From Nitzschia sp. DOCU1 (Eukaryota > Bacillariophyta > Bacillariophyceae > Bacillariales > Bacillariaceae): 64,000 nt of DNA. The position numbers and the translations under genes are program-made. Within the stretch, counting starts at the first letter, position 1, and the number at the start of each line of letters is the position of its first letter. Under the pieces are notes generated by a model that searched no databases, was not told the origin of the DNA, and worked only from the letters and a program-made list of their open reading frames with translations. The stretch spans positions 868,001-932,000 of the forward strand of contig OX596001.1 of assembly GCA_951394045.1 (NCBI GenBank), written 5' to 3'. Shown here piece by piece: positions 31,009 through 42,793 of this stretch.

Positions 31009-31540
31009 GATTTATGAGTATAATGTAAAAGTGGATTATCGGTCGGTCATATGATCCCAGTATCATCATCATCGTCCATCGACCCTCGCTCATCACCACA
31101 AACATGGAAGAGAAAGAGAGAGAGAGCCTTGGCCTTTTCGCTGGTTTCGGTCATCGTATGTAGAAATTACGTACACGCCGTACATTTCATTACGTAGCCC
31201 CTGTAGACCTCAGTACACACTACCGAGCGTGCCCATCATCATGTCTCATTAGTTGGACCCCTTCGAGCCAACGTATCCAATCACAATGTTGTTTCGAAGG
31301 GGTCGAACGAATTGGAATGGCGCGCTCGCAGCAGTACGGAAGGCTACATGGTACTACGACATAATTTTAAATGATTTGCAGTGTCGTGGGGTGAACGTTG
31401 CCCATTTGGCGATGACGAACGTGATGGTTCATCCATCATGACAGTTTCGACGACAGACCCATTGGCCATGTATTGCGACGCCCCATTGCATCACCAACTG
31501 CCATTTCGAATCACCTGACATCGAAGCGATAGTAGCAACT
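31009..31540. other. Divergent promoter region
   Basis: This interval lies between the mitochondrial-type gene and the bicupin gene. It holds a GA-rich run (about 31105-31125). A 62-codon frame at 31253-31441 has no recognisable character. Confidence 0.4.
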
Positions 31541-32620
31541 ATGCGGCCGATTCTTCCAATAGCTTTGTTCCTGACGGCTCACTCCTCGGAAGCATTTTTG
31601 TTCCCTGGTGCGCCTTTGACGAGAGGAGATTTCCCCCGTGAATCAACAACGGCTTTGTCGTCGTCGGGCTACTTGTCGTCGCTTTCCACTACCGGTACAT
31701 CGCCAGTTCAGGTAAATGTTCCAATCCCTCATCCGCCTCGTTCTTCCCCTGTGGGTGAGTAGACTATACCGGCGATTTTTCGTTTTGACTGGCATCTTTT
31801 GGAATCCAGACTGTTCTTATCCCGGCTCTTTTATCTTGTTTCTCCGTGTAAAGGCGGCCCATTAGCCCTCACAGGCTCACCCAAGGGAGCATCCGACAAC
31901 TTTCAGCATGCCACTCTCGACTACTTTGCCATTCCTAATTTAAAACCAAAAGGTCCGCGCATTAACGCCGACGTGGGGCAACCTCACGATGCATCACTTC
32001 CCTTGGGTGGCGACGGCAACATTGAGTCAGGATCTTGGTGGTGTGCTGCCGGTGGCTGGCCTTCTCTTCAGCAACGAACAACAACCGAAATATTTTTTGT
32101 TATCAAAGGACAGGGATGTCTCACAGACCTGGACGGCATGCGACACTATTTTGGTCCCGGGGATACTGTTATTTTGCCAAAAGGCTGGTCAGGACGATGG
32201 GATGTGTTGGAGGATATGCATAAAGTTTGGTTTGTCCATGATCATCCGAATATTGAGCACAGAGAGTATCCTATCCGTTGCATGATTGCGAATTATCGGA
32301 CGTTTGCGCCTCAGTACTTGGAGCCACAAGGCGTTCGACCCGACGCAATTCATGGATCGCCAAGCACAAGTTCGCAAACAATCTATGACATTGGCCCGAC
32401 AAAAGTGGGAGTCTGGACATGCACTCCTGGATCATTCCCGGTCCACAATAGGCCAACTACAGAGTGCTTTCATGTTTTGGAAGGCGTCTTCTTTTTGACA
32501 AACGCATCCGATGGTACTGCTCGGAGATGTGTAGCTGGTGATACTGTCATCCTACCGAAAGGCTGGTCCGGCTACTGGGACGTGATTGAACCAACCAAAA
32601 AGCTGTGGGTCGTTGTATAG
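31541..32620 (+). CDS. Plastid-targeted bicupin (DUF861/cupin_3 type)
   Basis: There are two exons, 31541-31754 and 31854-32620, with a 99-nt phase-1 intron; the product is 326 residues. The presequence (PILPIALFLTAHSSEA, then FLFPGAP) is a textbook diatom plastid signal with Phe after Ala. Two cupin barrels follow. Each carries the DUF861 signature: EIFFVIKGQG ... GPGDTVILPKGWSGRWDV, and ECFHVLEGVF ... VAGDTVILPKGWSGYWDV followed by KKLWVVV. This family includes (S)-ureidoglycine aminohydrolase and EutQ-like proteins. The usual metal-binding His pair is not evident, so activity is unknown. The gene lies directly upstream of the urea transporter pair, in the same orientation. Confidence 0.83.
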
Positions 32621-33296
32621 AGTTGTAGGATTGGCTGCTAGAAGTAATAGGAGTTTTCGGATCATTCCCGGTTTCGGTAACGTGTTGAGACGCTTTTGCA
32701 ACGGAACGAGAATGAACTACGGTAGACAGGGAGAACGACACCTGACTACAATAAGAATAGATAATTTCCGCGGTGAATGCCGGCTATGCGATTCACATCT
32801 GCTATCTCTAGCTACCGGTAGGTATCTGGGTAGCTTGCCTTGGGACGCTCGGGTTCGTTGCTGAACCAACAAGTACGATACGAGTAGTGTGGGGTGTGGT
32901 AGGAGAATTATCCCGGTGATTGACAGGCGTTCTGCACTACGTATACCTATGCGCAGGTACTATTGTGCCCAGTTCCGGGATCGCCAAAAAAAATTCCCGC
33001 GCGCCCTAATAGATCGCAGAAAGCGGTGTCACGAGGTTCTTCCAAGTTCTCAAGCGCCAAGATTTTCGCGGCGGTTTTGCACTAATAATACTTCCCAAAA
33101 ATCTTGTGAACTTTCATTCCAGATGTGGGCAGGAAGCTTCTGAACGTGTAATAGATTTCGTATCATGGACCACGAAGCCTTTCTGGGTACTTGTATCACA
33201 CGGGGTATACGACTGACACCAATTGCCCCGGTGGTTTCTCAAATCTGCCATAAAAAGGCCGAAGCGCAACATAGAAAAGGGATACAACTAGCCACC
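32621..33296. other. Intergenic, promoter of first DUR3-type gene
   Basis: The 3' flank of the bicupin gene and the 5' region of the first urea symporter lie here. No repeat or RNA gene is seen. The sequence GCCACC directly precedes the start codon of the transporter (33291-33299), a strong initiation context. Confidence 0.45.
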
Positions 33297-35999
33297 ATGT
33301 GGAAACTTGGGAAACCGTCGTATGCTACCTCTATTGTTCCCCGGTCGGTACTCATCGGACTCATCGGGTTGGTTGCTGCATTTGCAGCGGACGACGAAGT
33401 CTGCATTCCATCCAATCCGGAAATCAACGCGTTCTTCGCTACTGACAATCCCACATGCTGTCAATTCGATGTTTGCGGTATTCCATGTCCCGAAGACGTC
33501 CCTCCGCCCACCAAAGGTAAACATTGATGCTTTGCTGGCCGTTGTGCTTCGATATGGCCCTGAAATAATAAATTGGGTACTCAACGCGGTTATTTTCAAC
33601 CTTTCTATCCGCCATCCCTTCCATAGGACATGGAATCGCAGTCGCAATCACCATTGTCGTCAGTTTCTTGATTGGTTTTGCCACGCTCTTCTTGGTAAAA
33701 GGTGAAGCCGAGAACTTCTTCATTGCTGGCAAGTCGCTGCCTCTTTGGATTGTCGCCTTTACTCTTGGTTGCCAGTCGATTGACTCAAACGCCCTTTTGG
33801 GGAATGCTGATTTGTCCTACAAGTACCAATTTTACGATGGAGCCGTCTTGCCCATCGGCTTGGGTCTGTCTTTGATACTCAATGGATTGTTCTTGGCCCG
33901 ACACATTAACAGGGAGGAGAATGTCCTAACCTTGCCTGACATTTTGGCCAAGCGTTATGGCGTCATCACAGAAGTCTTCGTCAGTATCGCATCAATTATA
34001 TCCTTCATGATGCTTTTGGCTGGTAACTTGGTTGGTATGGGAACTATTGTTGGTTACACCTGGGGTATCTCCACGCCCGCTGGTATCTGGACTTCTGGGG
34101 TACGTTTGGAATCGCTTGGAATTATCATCCTCTTGTATTCTCACCTGTGTTATCTACGTTGGACAGGCTATTACGTGGGCATACACGGTAAGCAGCAACG
34201 AGTCTTAGCCTGACCTCTGGTAGCAGCAGATGGCATCAGGGGTACGCTTGTCGTTTTCCCGTCAACTCATTCCGTGGCCGTGTTATTGCTGCTTCAGGTC
34301 AGTGGTGGTTTGTTCTCTGTTGCCTACACGGGTATTGCACAAGGTGTGGTTGGCTGGACCGGCGCTGCCGCTCTTACGTTCTATTTGATTGTAAATGCGG
34401 ATCCCAAAGCCCCTCCTCCTTCCATTGGATTCCCTGGATATATTTATCCCGATAGTGACATCTGCAACATGTATGAAGGCGTCCCTTGCGAAAACGATCC
34501 CAGCCTATGCTGCTACAATACCGCTTTGTGGTGCCCCAGCGACGACAACTGCCGCACCGATAACGGGGCGTACCCGATTGGTGATCAGCCCATTTTTACA
34601 AATCAAATGGGTGATTATCTTGCTCTGAGCCCGTTGTAAGTGTTTCCATTTCCAATCTTGAAATCATTGATCCCCCCGCCCCCGCCTTTCATTAACGACA
34701 TTTGGGTTTGGCCCTTTTCTTTTTCTTGCTCGAAGTCCTAATGCACTGTTCTGGAATTGGGCTACGATCTTCATTTTGGGACTTGGGAACTTGGCTGCGT
34801 TGGATTTCCAGGCACGTTGTATGGCCGCCAAGACTCCGTCCGCCGCGACCTGGGGATGCATTATCGGTGGTATTGTCTCATTTTTCGTTGGTATTCCGTT
34901 CGCCTCTATGGGTTCCATTACACGGTATGTTTGGAGGATTCCGGCGTGTATGAGGAACTCGCAATCATCATCAACCTATTGTTTTCTCATCTCTCCTTAT
35001 TGCGTTGGCTTGTTTAGCGTTTACTACGGTCCCGATACCGCCCGCGCTGAGTTTGCTGCGGATACTTGCAGCACCCTGCTGGGATTGCCGACCTGTGGTT
35101 CTTGGATGCCCGATCCGCTTGCGTTCGTCAAGCTTTTGACCCACGAGGCCCCATCCTTTTTGGGAGGTTGGTGCATTGTAGGCATTGTTGCGGCTAGTAT
35201 GAGTACGGCGGGTGGTGCTGTTTTGGCCATGGGAACCGTCTTTGCCCACAACGTTACCCGTCAACTTGGTGTCTTTGTACCGAATCTCGTCACGCCGAAA
35301 AACTTATTGGTAGTTACCCGCTGGTCGTCCATCCCGCTCACGTTGGCATCAACCTTGATTGCGGCGTACTACCAATCGGACAATCCAGCAGGCGCCACAG
35401 GATACTTGTTGATTGTGGCCTTCGACGTGGTTTTGGCGACGGTCGTCGTTCCCTTGTTTGGATGCTTCTATGCGAAGAATCCAAGCCCCAGAGCTGCATT
35501 CTTGTCCATCATCTGCGGAGCCTCCACTCGCGTTATTCTGGAGTTCTCCTTGCCTAAGGATGGATATTTGCTGATGCCCTATGATGTCCCCGAATTCTTG
35601 GACTACGGTTCTGCCGCAGGTACGAATTTGCCTTTGTTCGTGGACGGTAATGCCACGGAAGTATGGGACCCTGTCACAGAGCCATGCGTTCAATCACGCT
35701 ACGAGGATTTCACGGGCGTAGACTCGTTGTCGGCGCTTCTTGTCAGTTTCATCGTGTTCGTATCTATTCAAACGATCGAGCATCGCTCCGGCAAGCCTCT
35801 CTTCACCATGGCTGGATTGGAAGGTTACATCAAGGAAGGTGTGGGCCACAAGAGCGAAGACCAAATCTTGGACGATTTCACCAAGAAAACAAAGCCTGAG
35901 GATCCAGCGGACAACGATGGTGGTTTAGGGGACAGCAACAAGAACGATGAGACGAGCGAGGAGGGACCCGCTGGGAATGAAGACGAGGTATCTGCTTAG
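33297..35999 (+). CDS. Sodium/urea symporter, DUR3 type, copy 1
   Basis: There are six exons: 33297-33516, 33627-34099, 34167-34187, 34298-34635, 34736-34924 and 35018-35999 (740 residues). The third is a 21-nt microexon encoding AITWAYT, which restores the conserved GIWTSG-AITWAYT-VSGGLFSVAYTG helix of sodium:solute symporters. A signal peptide is followed by a Cys-rich N-terminal domain (CIPSNPE...CCQFDVCGIPCPED), and then many TM helices. Family blocks include AENFFIAGKSLPLWIV, GCQSIDSNALLGNADLSYKY, LGLGNLAALDFQARCMAAK, GWCIVGIVAASMSTAGGAVLAMGT and an acidic cytosolic tail. DUR3 proteins carry high-affinity Na+ or H+ coupled urea uptake at the plasma membrane. Intron 5 is 93 nt with no stop, so its retention would keep the frame. 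Substrate is by family. Confidence 0.88.
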
Positions 36000-37813
36000 C
36001 TTTTCGTCCAGCATGATGTGTCAAGTAACGTTTTGTTTATCTATTCTTTTCTCCCCAGCAATATGATCATCTCACTTCTTCTACGGTAGTAGAGTATACT
36101 TCGCTCCATCTGGCGTCCTACCGACCATGTTATTTCCTGGACACCTTCAGGGGTTTCCCGGATAGGTAGTAGGGTTGGGAGCTTGAACGATGTGGGATGG
36201 CATGTGGTTCGAATGAATGAATATCCTTCTTCTTCGCTTCGGTATCTCGGCAACCCTATCATGTATAGGAACATTTTAGTGTCGCATTGCGACATATTGT
36301 ATATGCCTCTATTAGTGTTTACGCTGATTCGATTGGCTCTCCTATTAGTAATTTTGGTGTTTCCGCTGATACATTGGCTGCTTTTTAGTGGAGCAATGCT
36401 ATTGGCTGCTCTTCTGGTGGAGCGCGTACGGCGCGATTCCCCTCAAATTTGTCGGGGGAAGGCTTGCCACTGGGGTGGTCAGTGTAGCTTTTACTTCTGA
36501 GACAGTCACGCTTGGCTGCTTGGAATGAATCGTTGCTACTCTTCCCTGCTTTTTACACACTAGTAGGTGGAAAAGTAGCAGCAGCTCAAGTAATAATAGC
36601 TATTATACTGCTACTACTAGGTTCTACTACTACAAGTGATGAGCAGGATGCTCGTCGTCCTGCTGGCGGCTGGTGCTGCGGGGAGCGGCAGCGAGAGGAG
36701 GACGAAGAGGACTAGTGCTGGTGCTGCCTCGTAGTACAACCCCTGTTGGGCTACTCCTTTGAATAGCTAAGCTTACCAGCAGCACTCCTAGCTACTACTA
36801 ATCGCTCCGGCAATTTGGCAAGAGGATCGTTCCTTTCCTATCGTCCAGGTAGCTGCTAATGGTGGATAGCATGCACTTTTTGCTGCTTTAATAGTACTAC
36901 TGGCAATTTGGCAAGATTGTTCCTTTCCAATTGTCCAGGTAGCTGCTAAATGGATAGCGCACACTTTTTGCTGCTTTAATAGTAGTAGTAGTACTGTAGC
37001 TAGTGGTATCATGCTGGTGTTGTTGTTGTAGCACTAGTAGAACTGCAGCCTACTGTAGCTACTTGAGTACTAACTACTGCCACCTTCAATGCATCATCCT
37101 AGTACCTGCGGTGGTGGCGCTCATAGGCACTATTAGTAGTACTAGTAACAGCCCCACATCAGCATGATCAAGAGCGACCACCACTTCTTCTTGCTTCTGG
37201 CTGTATCTCTAGTAGTAGAATACTAGCAGCTAGCCACTAGTACTACTACTGACACCAGGTGTCTGGTGAGCTGTGCTGGTACTATTACTAGCTGTAGCTA
37301 TGAAGTTTACTGCTGTATTGTACTAGTTGCAAATAGCAGTAGGCAGCCTTCGGCGCACCTGCGGTGCACCGCCCCTCCCCCTCCCCCCACCCCTAAAATT
37401 TTATTATATTGCCGGTATCTCATCCATTACCAGAACGTCACAAAATGTCGTGGACTGAATTGTCCCTCACCCCTACCGGCCGCTCCAGCAGCAATCTCAT
37501 TTTAATAGCCCTCACCTCATAATACTCATGATATGATCTTCTACAAATCTGTATTATTATTTATTAAGTAACTCTATACACAGTATTCATGTTCTTCGAA
37601 TGAAACTACAGGGGCCTAAAAAAAGTTCAACTTCAACACTAGGGCGATTTTATTTTCTCCCTCCAGACAGGATGTGTCAAGAATACGAACGGAAGTTCCG
37701 TTAACATTTTCGGAAGCAAAAACTCGAATTTTCGACCATCTCGCCACATACAGACCATAAAAATGGAAGTCACACATTATTCCCATTATTAGGGATCCAC
37801 CATTTGCTTGATA
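36000..37813. other. Spacer between the two urea symporters, rich in CTA/TAG microsatellite
   Basis: This is 1.8 kb without a gene. From about 36530 to 37330 it is full of CTAGTAGTACTACTAG-like trinucleotide palindromes. It also holds an imperfect tandem duplication (36809-36901 and 36902-36990). The last 500 bp is the promoter of copy 2 and shows no similarity to the promoter of copy 1 that I can see. Confidence 0.6.
36809..36990. repeat. Imperfect 93-bp tandem duplication
   Basis: Two units, 36809-36901 and 36902-36990, each start GGCAATTTGGCAAGA and contain TCGTCCAGGTAGCTGCTAA or TTGTCCAGGTAGCTGCTAA, and then GCACTTTTTGCTGCTTTAAT or CACACTTTTTGCTGCTTTAA. They differ by small deletions. 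Confidence 0.75.
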
Positions 37814-40555
37814 ATGGGAAAATCGTGGTGTGCCTTTGCAACTCTTCTGCAGCTAGCCCTCGGGCTTTCCAAGTTGGCCACTTCCTTTGCGGACGACGAA
37901 GTCTGCATTCCATCCAATCCGGAAATCAACGCGTTCTTCGCTACTGACAATCCCACATGCTGTCAATTCGATGTTTGCGGTATTCCATGTCCCGAAGACG
38001 TCCCTCCGCCCACCAAAGGTAAACATTGATGCTTTGCTGGCCGTTGTGCTTCGATATGGCCCTGAAATAATAAATTGGGTACTCAACGCGGTTATTTTCA
38101 ACCTTTCTATCCGCCATCCCTTCAATAGGACATGGAATCGCAGTCGCAATCACCATTGTCGTCAGTTTCTTGATTGGTTTTGCCACGCTCTTCTTGGTAA
38201 AAGGTGAAGCCGAGAACTTCTTCATTGCTGGCAAGTCGCTGCCTCTTTGGATTGTCGCCTTTACCCTTGGTTGCCAGTCGATTGACTCAAACGCCTTGTT
38301 GGGAAATGCTGACTTGTCCTACAAGTATCAATTTTACGATGGAGCCGTCTTGCCCATCGGTTTGGGTCTTTCTTTGATACTCAATGGGTTGTTCCTGGCC
38401 CGACACATTAACAGAGAAGAGAATGTCCTAACCTTGCCTGACATTTTGGCAAAGCGTTATGGCGTCATCACAGAAGTCTTCGTCAGCATCGCATCAATTA
38501 TATCCTTCATGATGCTTTTGGCAGGTAACTTGGTTGGTATGGGAACTATTGTTGGTTACACCTGGGGTATCTCCACGCCCGCTGGTATCTGGACTTCTGG
38601 GGTACGTTGGAATCGCGAGAATTCAAACAAACGCTTGGAACTATATCAACCTGTTGTTTTCTCACCTGTGTTATCTACGTTGGACAGGCTATTACTTGGG
38701 CATATACGGTAAGCAACAACGAGTCTCAGCCCGACCTTTCTGGTAGCAGCAGATGGCATAAGGGGTATGCTTGTGGTTTTCTCGTCAACTCATGCCGTGG
38801 CTCTGTTATTGCTGCTTCAGGTCAGTGGTGGTTTGTTCTCCGTTGCCTACACCGGTATTGCACAAGGTTTGGTTGGCTGGACCGGAGCCGCCGCTCTTAC
38901 GTTCTATTTGATTGTAAATGCGGATCCCAAAGCCCCTCCTCCTTCCATTGGATTCCCTGGATATATTTATCCCGATAGTGACATCTGCAACATGTATGAA
39001 GGCGTCCCTTGCGAAAACGATCCAAGCCTGTGCTGCTACAATGCCGCTTTGTGGTGCCCCAGCGACGACAACTGCCGCACCGATAACGGGGCGTACCCGA
39101 TTGGTGATCAGCTCATTTTTAACAACCAAATGGGTGATTACCTTGCTCTGAGCCCGTTGTAAGTGTTTCCATTTCCAAGTTTGCTGAAATCGATTTCCTC
39201 GACGTTCATTAACGACATTTTGGTTTGCCTCTTTCCTTTTCCTTGATCGAAGTCCTAATGCACTTTTCTGGAACTGGGCCACAATTTTCATTTTGGGACT
39301 TGGGAACTTGGCTGCGTTGGATTTCCAGGCACGTTGTATGGCCGCCAAGACTCCGTCCGCCGCGACCTGGGGATGCATTATCGGCGGGATTGTCTCGTTT
39401 TTCGTCGGTATTCCGTTCGCCGCTATGGGTTCCATCACACGGTATGTTTGGAGGATTCCGGCGTGTATGAGGAACTCGCAATCATCATCAACCTATTGTT
39501 TTCTCATCTCTCCTTATTGCGTTGGCTTGTTTAGCGTTTACTACGGTCCCGATACCGCCCGCGCTGAGTTTGCTGCGGATACTTGCAGCACCCTGCTGGG
39601 ATTGCCGACCTGTGGTTCTTGGATGCCCGATCCGCTTGCGTTCGTCAAGCTTTTGACCCACGAGGCCCCATCCTTTTTGGGAGGCTGGTGCATTGTAGGC
39701 ATTGTTGCAGCTAGTATGAGTACGGCGGGTGGTGCTGTTTTGGCCATGGGAACCGTCTTTGCCCACAACGTTACCCGTCAACTTGGTGTCTTTGTACCGA
39801 ATCTCGTCACGCCGAAAAACTTATTGGTAGTTACCCGCTGGTCGTCCATCCCGCTCACGTTGGCATCAACCTTGATTGCGGCGTACTACCAATCGGACAA
39901 TCCAGCAGGCGCCACAGGATACTTGTTGATTGTGGCCTTCGACGTGGTTTTGGCGACGGTCGTCGTTCCCTTGTTTGGATGCTTCTACGCGAAGAACCCA
40001 AGCCCCAGAGCTGCCTTTTTGTCCATCATCTGTGGAGCCTCCACTCGCGTTATTCTGGAGTTCTCCTTGCCTAAGGATGGATATTTGCTGATGCCCTATG
40101 ATGTCCCCGAATTCTTGGACTACGGTTCTGCCGCAAGTACGAATTTGCCTTTGTTCGTGGACGGTAATGCCACGGAAGTATGGGACCCTGTCACAGAGCC
40201 ATGCGTTCAATCACGCTACGAGGATTTCACGGGCGTAGACTCGTTGTCGGCGCTTCTTGTCAGTTTCATCGTGTTCGTATCTATTCAAACGATCGAGCAC
40301 CGCTCCGCCAAGCCTCTCTTCACCATGGCTGGATTGGAAGGGTATATCAAGGAAGGTGTTGGCCATCTGCCCGAAGACAAAATCCTGTTGGATGATTTGA
40401 CCAAGGGAACAAAGGCCACTGAGGTCCCACCACCAGATGAGAGCAATGGCAACAACATGGCAGAAGTCGGTGCTAGGGACAGCAAGAATGATGAGACGAG
40501 CGAGGAGGGACCCGCTGGGAATGTTGACGATGACGAGGTGGAAATTTCAGCCTAA
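37814..40555 (+). CDS. Sodium/urea symporter, DUR3 type, copy 2
   Basis: There are six exons: 37814-38018, 38129-38601, 38688-38708, 38821-39158, 39253-39441 and 39535-40555 (748 residues). The intron positions and phases are the same as in copy 1, including the 21-nt microexon. From the codons for ADDEVC onward the protein is nearly identical to copy 1, and introns 1 and 5 are almost or fully identical. The signal peptide (MGKSWCAFATLLQLALGLSKLATSF) is unrelated to that of copy 1, and the C-terminal tail after about GVGH has diverged and is longer (ILLDDLTKGTKATEVPPPDE...). Start: the ATG at 37814 is the first in frame. Substrate assignment is by family. The two genes probably arose by tandem duplication with later gene conversion of the core. 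Confidence 0.88.
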
Positions 40556-42793
40556 GGCAAAGAACTAGACTGTCATTTTTGTGTTTTAGTGGCTGGTGGC
40601 CCCCTGGCATGTATCATTTTCTCGACAGCCTGCATCGAATTCATGTTCGGTGGGCAGGTTGACAAAGGCATTAGAGTTGTCTTTGCCTTTCATGCAGAGC
40701 CTTATTATTGCGGCGCCGGCGGTAGCGCTTCCAATAAATTCGTTTTAGGCGGATGAGCGCGTATTACGTCAAGAAGTTCGAAGTATCGTCCGCATCTCAT
40801 TCTTTCAACGCATAGTGACGTCGTCCGCCCTCATCTCATTTTTTACTGCCGGAAGTTGAGTTTGGAAATTACGTTGTTCAAATTCTGCTGCCGAGAAAAA
40901 AGTCGGCAGCAAAACGGGTTCAGGGCATAATGGTATTGAAGTTCCCAAATGACTTACTCGATAATGGTCCGTGGTCCGCCCGAGAGGGTGACCCGCAAGA
41001 CTGTGCGAACACTGGGGTAGGGGCCCTGGTGTGAGCCAAAGCACTCCGCAAGGAGAAAACGAAATAGTACCAAAAAGGGGGTGGTATGGGCAGGCGGGAA
41101 AAAAATTCTAGACAGACGTTAAAAAACATAGCGGGATAGGGGTCAAGCTTTGTTTTTGTATTGTGTTGCGAACGGTGATGCGGTTACGGTGAAAACAGTT
41201 ATTTGGGTGTAGTTCGATGGCATGTTCAGATTTGAGAGCTATGACCATGCCGTTGACTTGTTTTTGTATGGAAGAATTGATGGCTTCATCAGGTGCAGCA
41301 TTGGTTGTTGTTGTCGGATGGTACGATGAGGAGAAAATCATGAAAAGTATGGTAAAAACGTATACGTTAATGTGTTTCTGTTGGTTTGGTGGGTGACGTG
41401 TGTGGTATCGTATGGCTGGGTCAAGGGTCATAAATATTTTCGTAGCGCATCGTAGGCGCAGTACAAAAAGGGGGAGTCGTCCGCGCGCGCACGCAGAAAC
41501 TTCACGACAACACTTCGTTTCACTAGACCATGGCGGAAACTTGTTGATTTGCAAGTGGACAGTCCAATTTCTCGGTGACCATGCCCATACATTTTCTTTA
41601 GCAAATTTCGTACGCTTTCCAAAATTGCTATTCTAGTCGCCGAGAACTCATTATTTGCAAAGATAGTATTTTGTGGTGTATTCATGCATGAGTTTGGCAG
41701 TTAGAGTCAAACGATTCGAGTTTGGTAATTAGAGTCAAAATATCACCGTGGTACACTTTTTACGAAGCCTACGAAAACAACGGTCATTGTTAAACAAGCC
41801 ATACGTCCCGTGCGTTCAGCAGCAAGCGTATTATGTTGATGTGTCGTGTTGTCAGTTCGGCCGGAGGATTTGCAAGAGCAGAAATAAAGGTTACAAAACA
41901 TTGTTAAATTGCGTCATTTCTTAATATATAAACGACAAATCTGTAAGAACGTAAAGGAAGAGACAAAGATCAGGTAGACGAAAGTTTAAATACTTATTTT
42001 CTTAACGGTAGAGAAATGGCGGTAGGATTTGGTCCAGAAACATCAAAATGCAACAATGCAAAGTTGCAAACAGGTTGTGGGGGATACAGCAAGTCATGTA
42101 ATTCATGATTTAGTTGTCGGGAAAAGCAAATAGTAGAGACTGGGTTGCAGAAACACTCAGGTATGTGTATGACTTGCATGTTGTCGCTGGGTCTAATGAA
42201 GATTGGTGTTGATGTAACGGATTGATGGCACCGGTTGTTTGCAGTTGTTTTCCTCTGAATGACATTGCCCAATGTTATTCCCTGCATGTTTTAAGTGAAG
42301 AGAGTGGGGTAATCCATAACTGGATGGAAGGTGTTGACATGGATTGTATTGTTTGAGGGGAAAGGTTTGTTGTGTTGCTCATTTTCGATTGCACGGTGTG
42401 TTTCTCGTGGAGGTGCAAATCAAGGTGTATCATCTTGCGTTGGTCATATGGGTATGAAAATTGAGTTGATTCACTTTCCTGTGTTATTTCAGGTGATATA
42501 AAATCTTAACCTATGGATTTTGCCCGGTGTCCCGAAGTTTCCTGGTCTACGACGTTTTGTTTCACAAGCAGTGGACCCTTATGTCATCAATCAACCACGC
42601 AGATATCACGGTTCGGAAGTTTTGAATGGGCGGCGCCACAATATCATTTGATGTCTTTCATCGTTGAACTATGTCAGATTGAGTGGGTTTTGTTGGAAGT
42701 TGAGAAGGTTAGGTCAATTTGAGTTCTATGGTTGTCATAGTAGACGACACCAATTAGGATGACCAATGTTCGTGATAGCCTCGAGCAAAGTAA
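40556..42793. other. Gene-poor region
   Basis: No supported gene. A 22-bp direct repeat (GAGTTTGG(C/T)A(G/A)TTAGAGTCAAA) lies at 41690-41711 and 41718-41739. A minus-strand frame of 148 codons (41554-41108) has a hydrophobic patch (INVYVFTILFMIF) but no other gene-like feature. The 40556-40800 part is the 3' region of the second urea symporter. Confidence 0.45.

Noticed and set aside
36183..36500. 105-codon frame with hydrophobic stretch
   Set aside because: The hydrophobicity comes from low-complexity, partly repeated DNA in the symporter spacer; no start context or conserved motif.
41108..41554. 148-codon minus-strand frame with a possible signal anchor
   Set aside because: Only one hydrophobic patch and no domain; composition is not clearly protein-like. 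Kept as unannotated.
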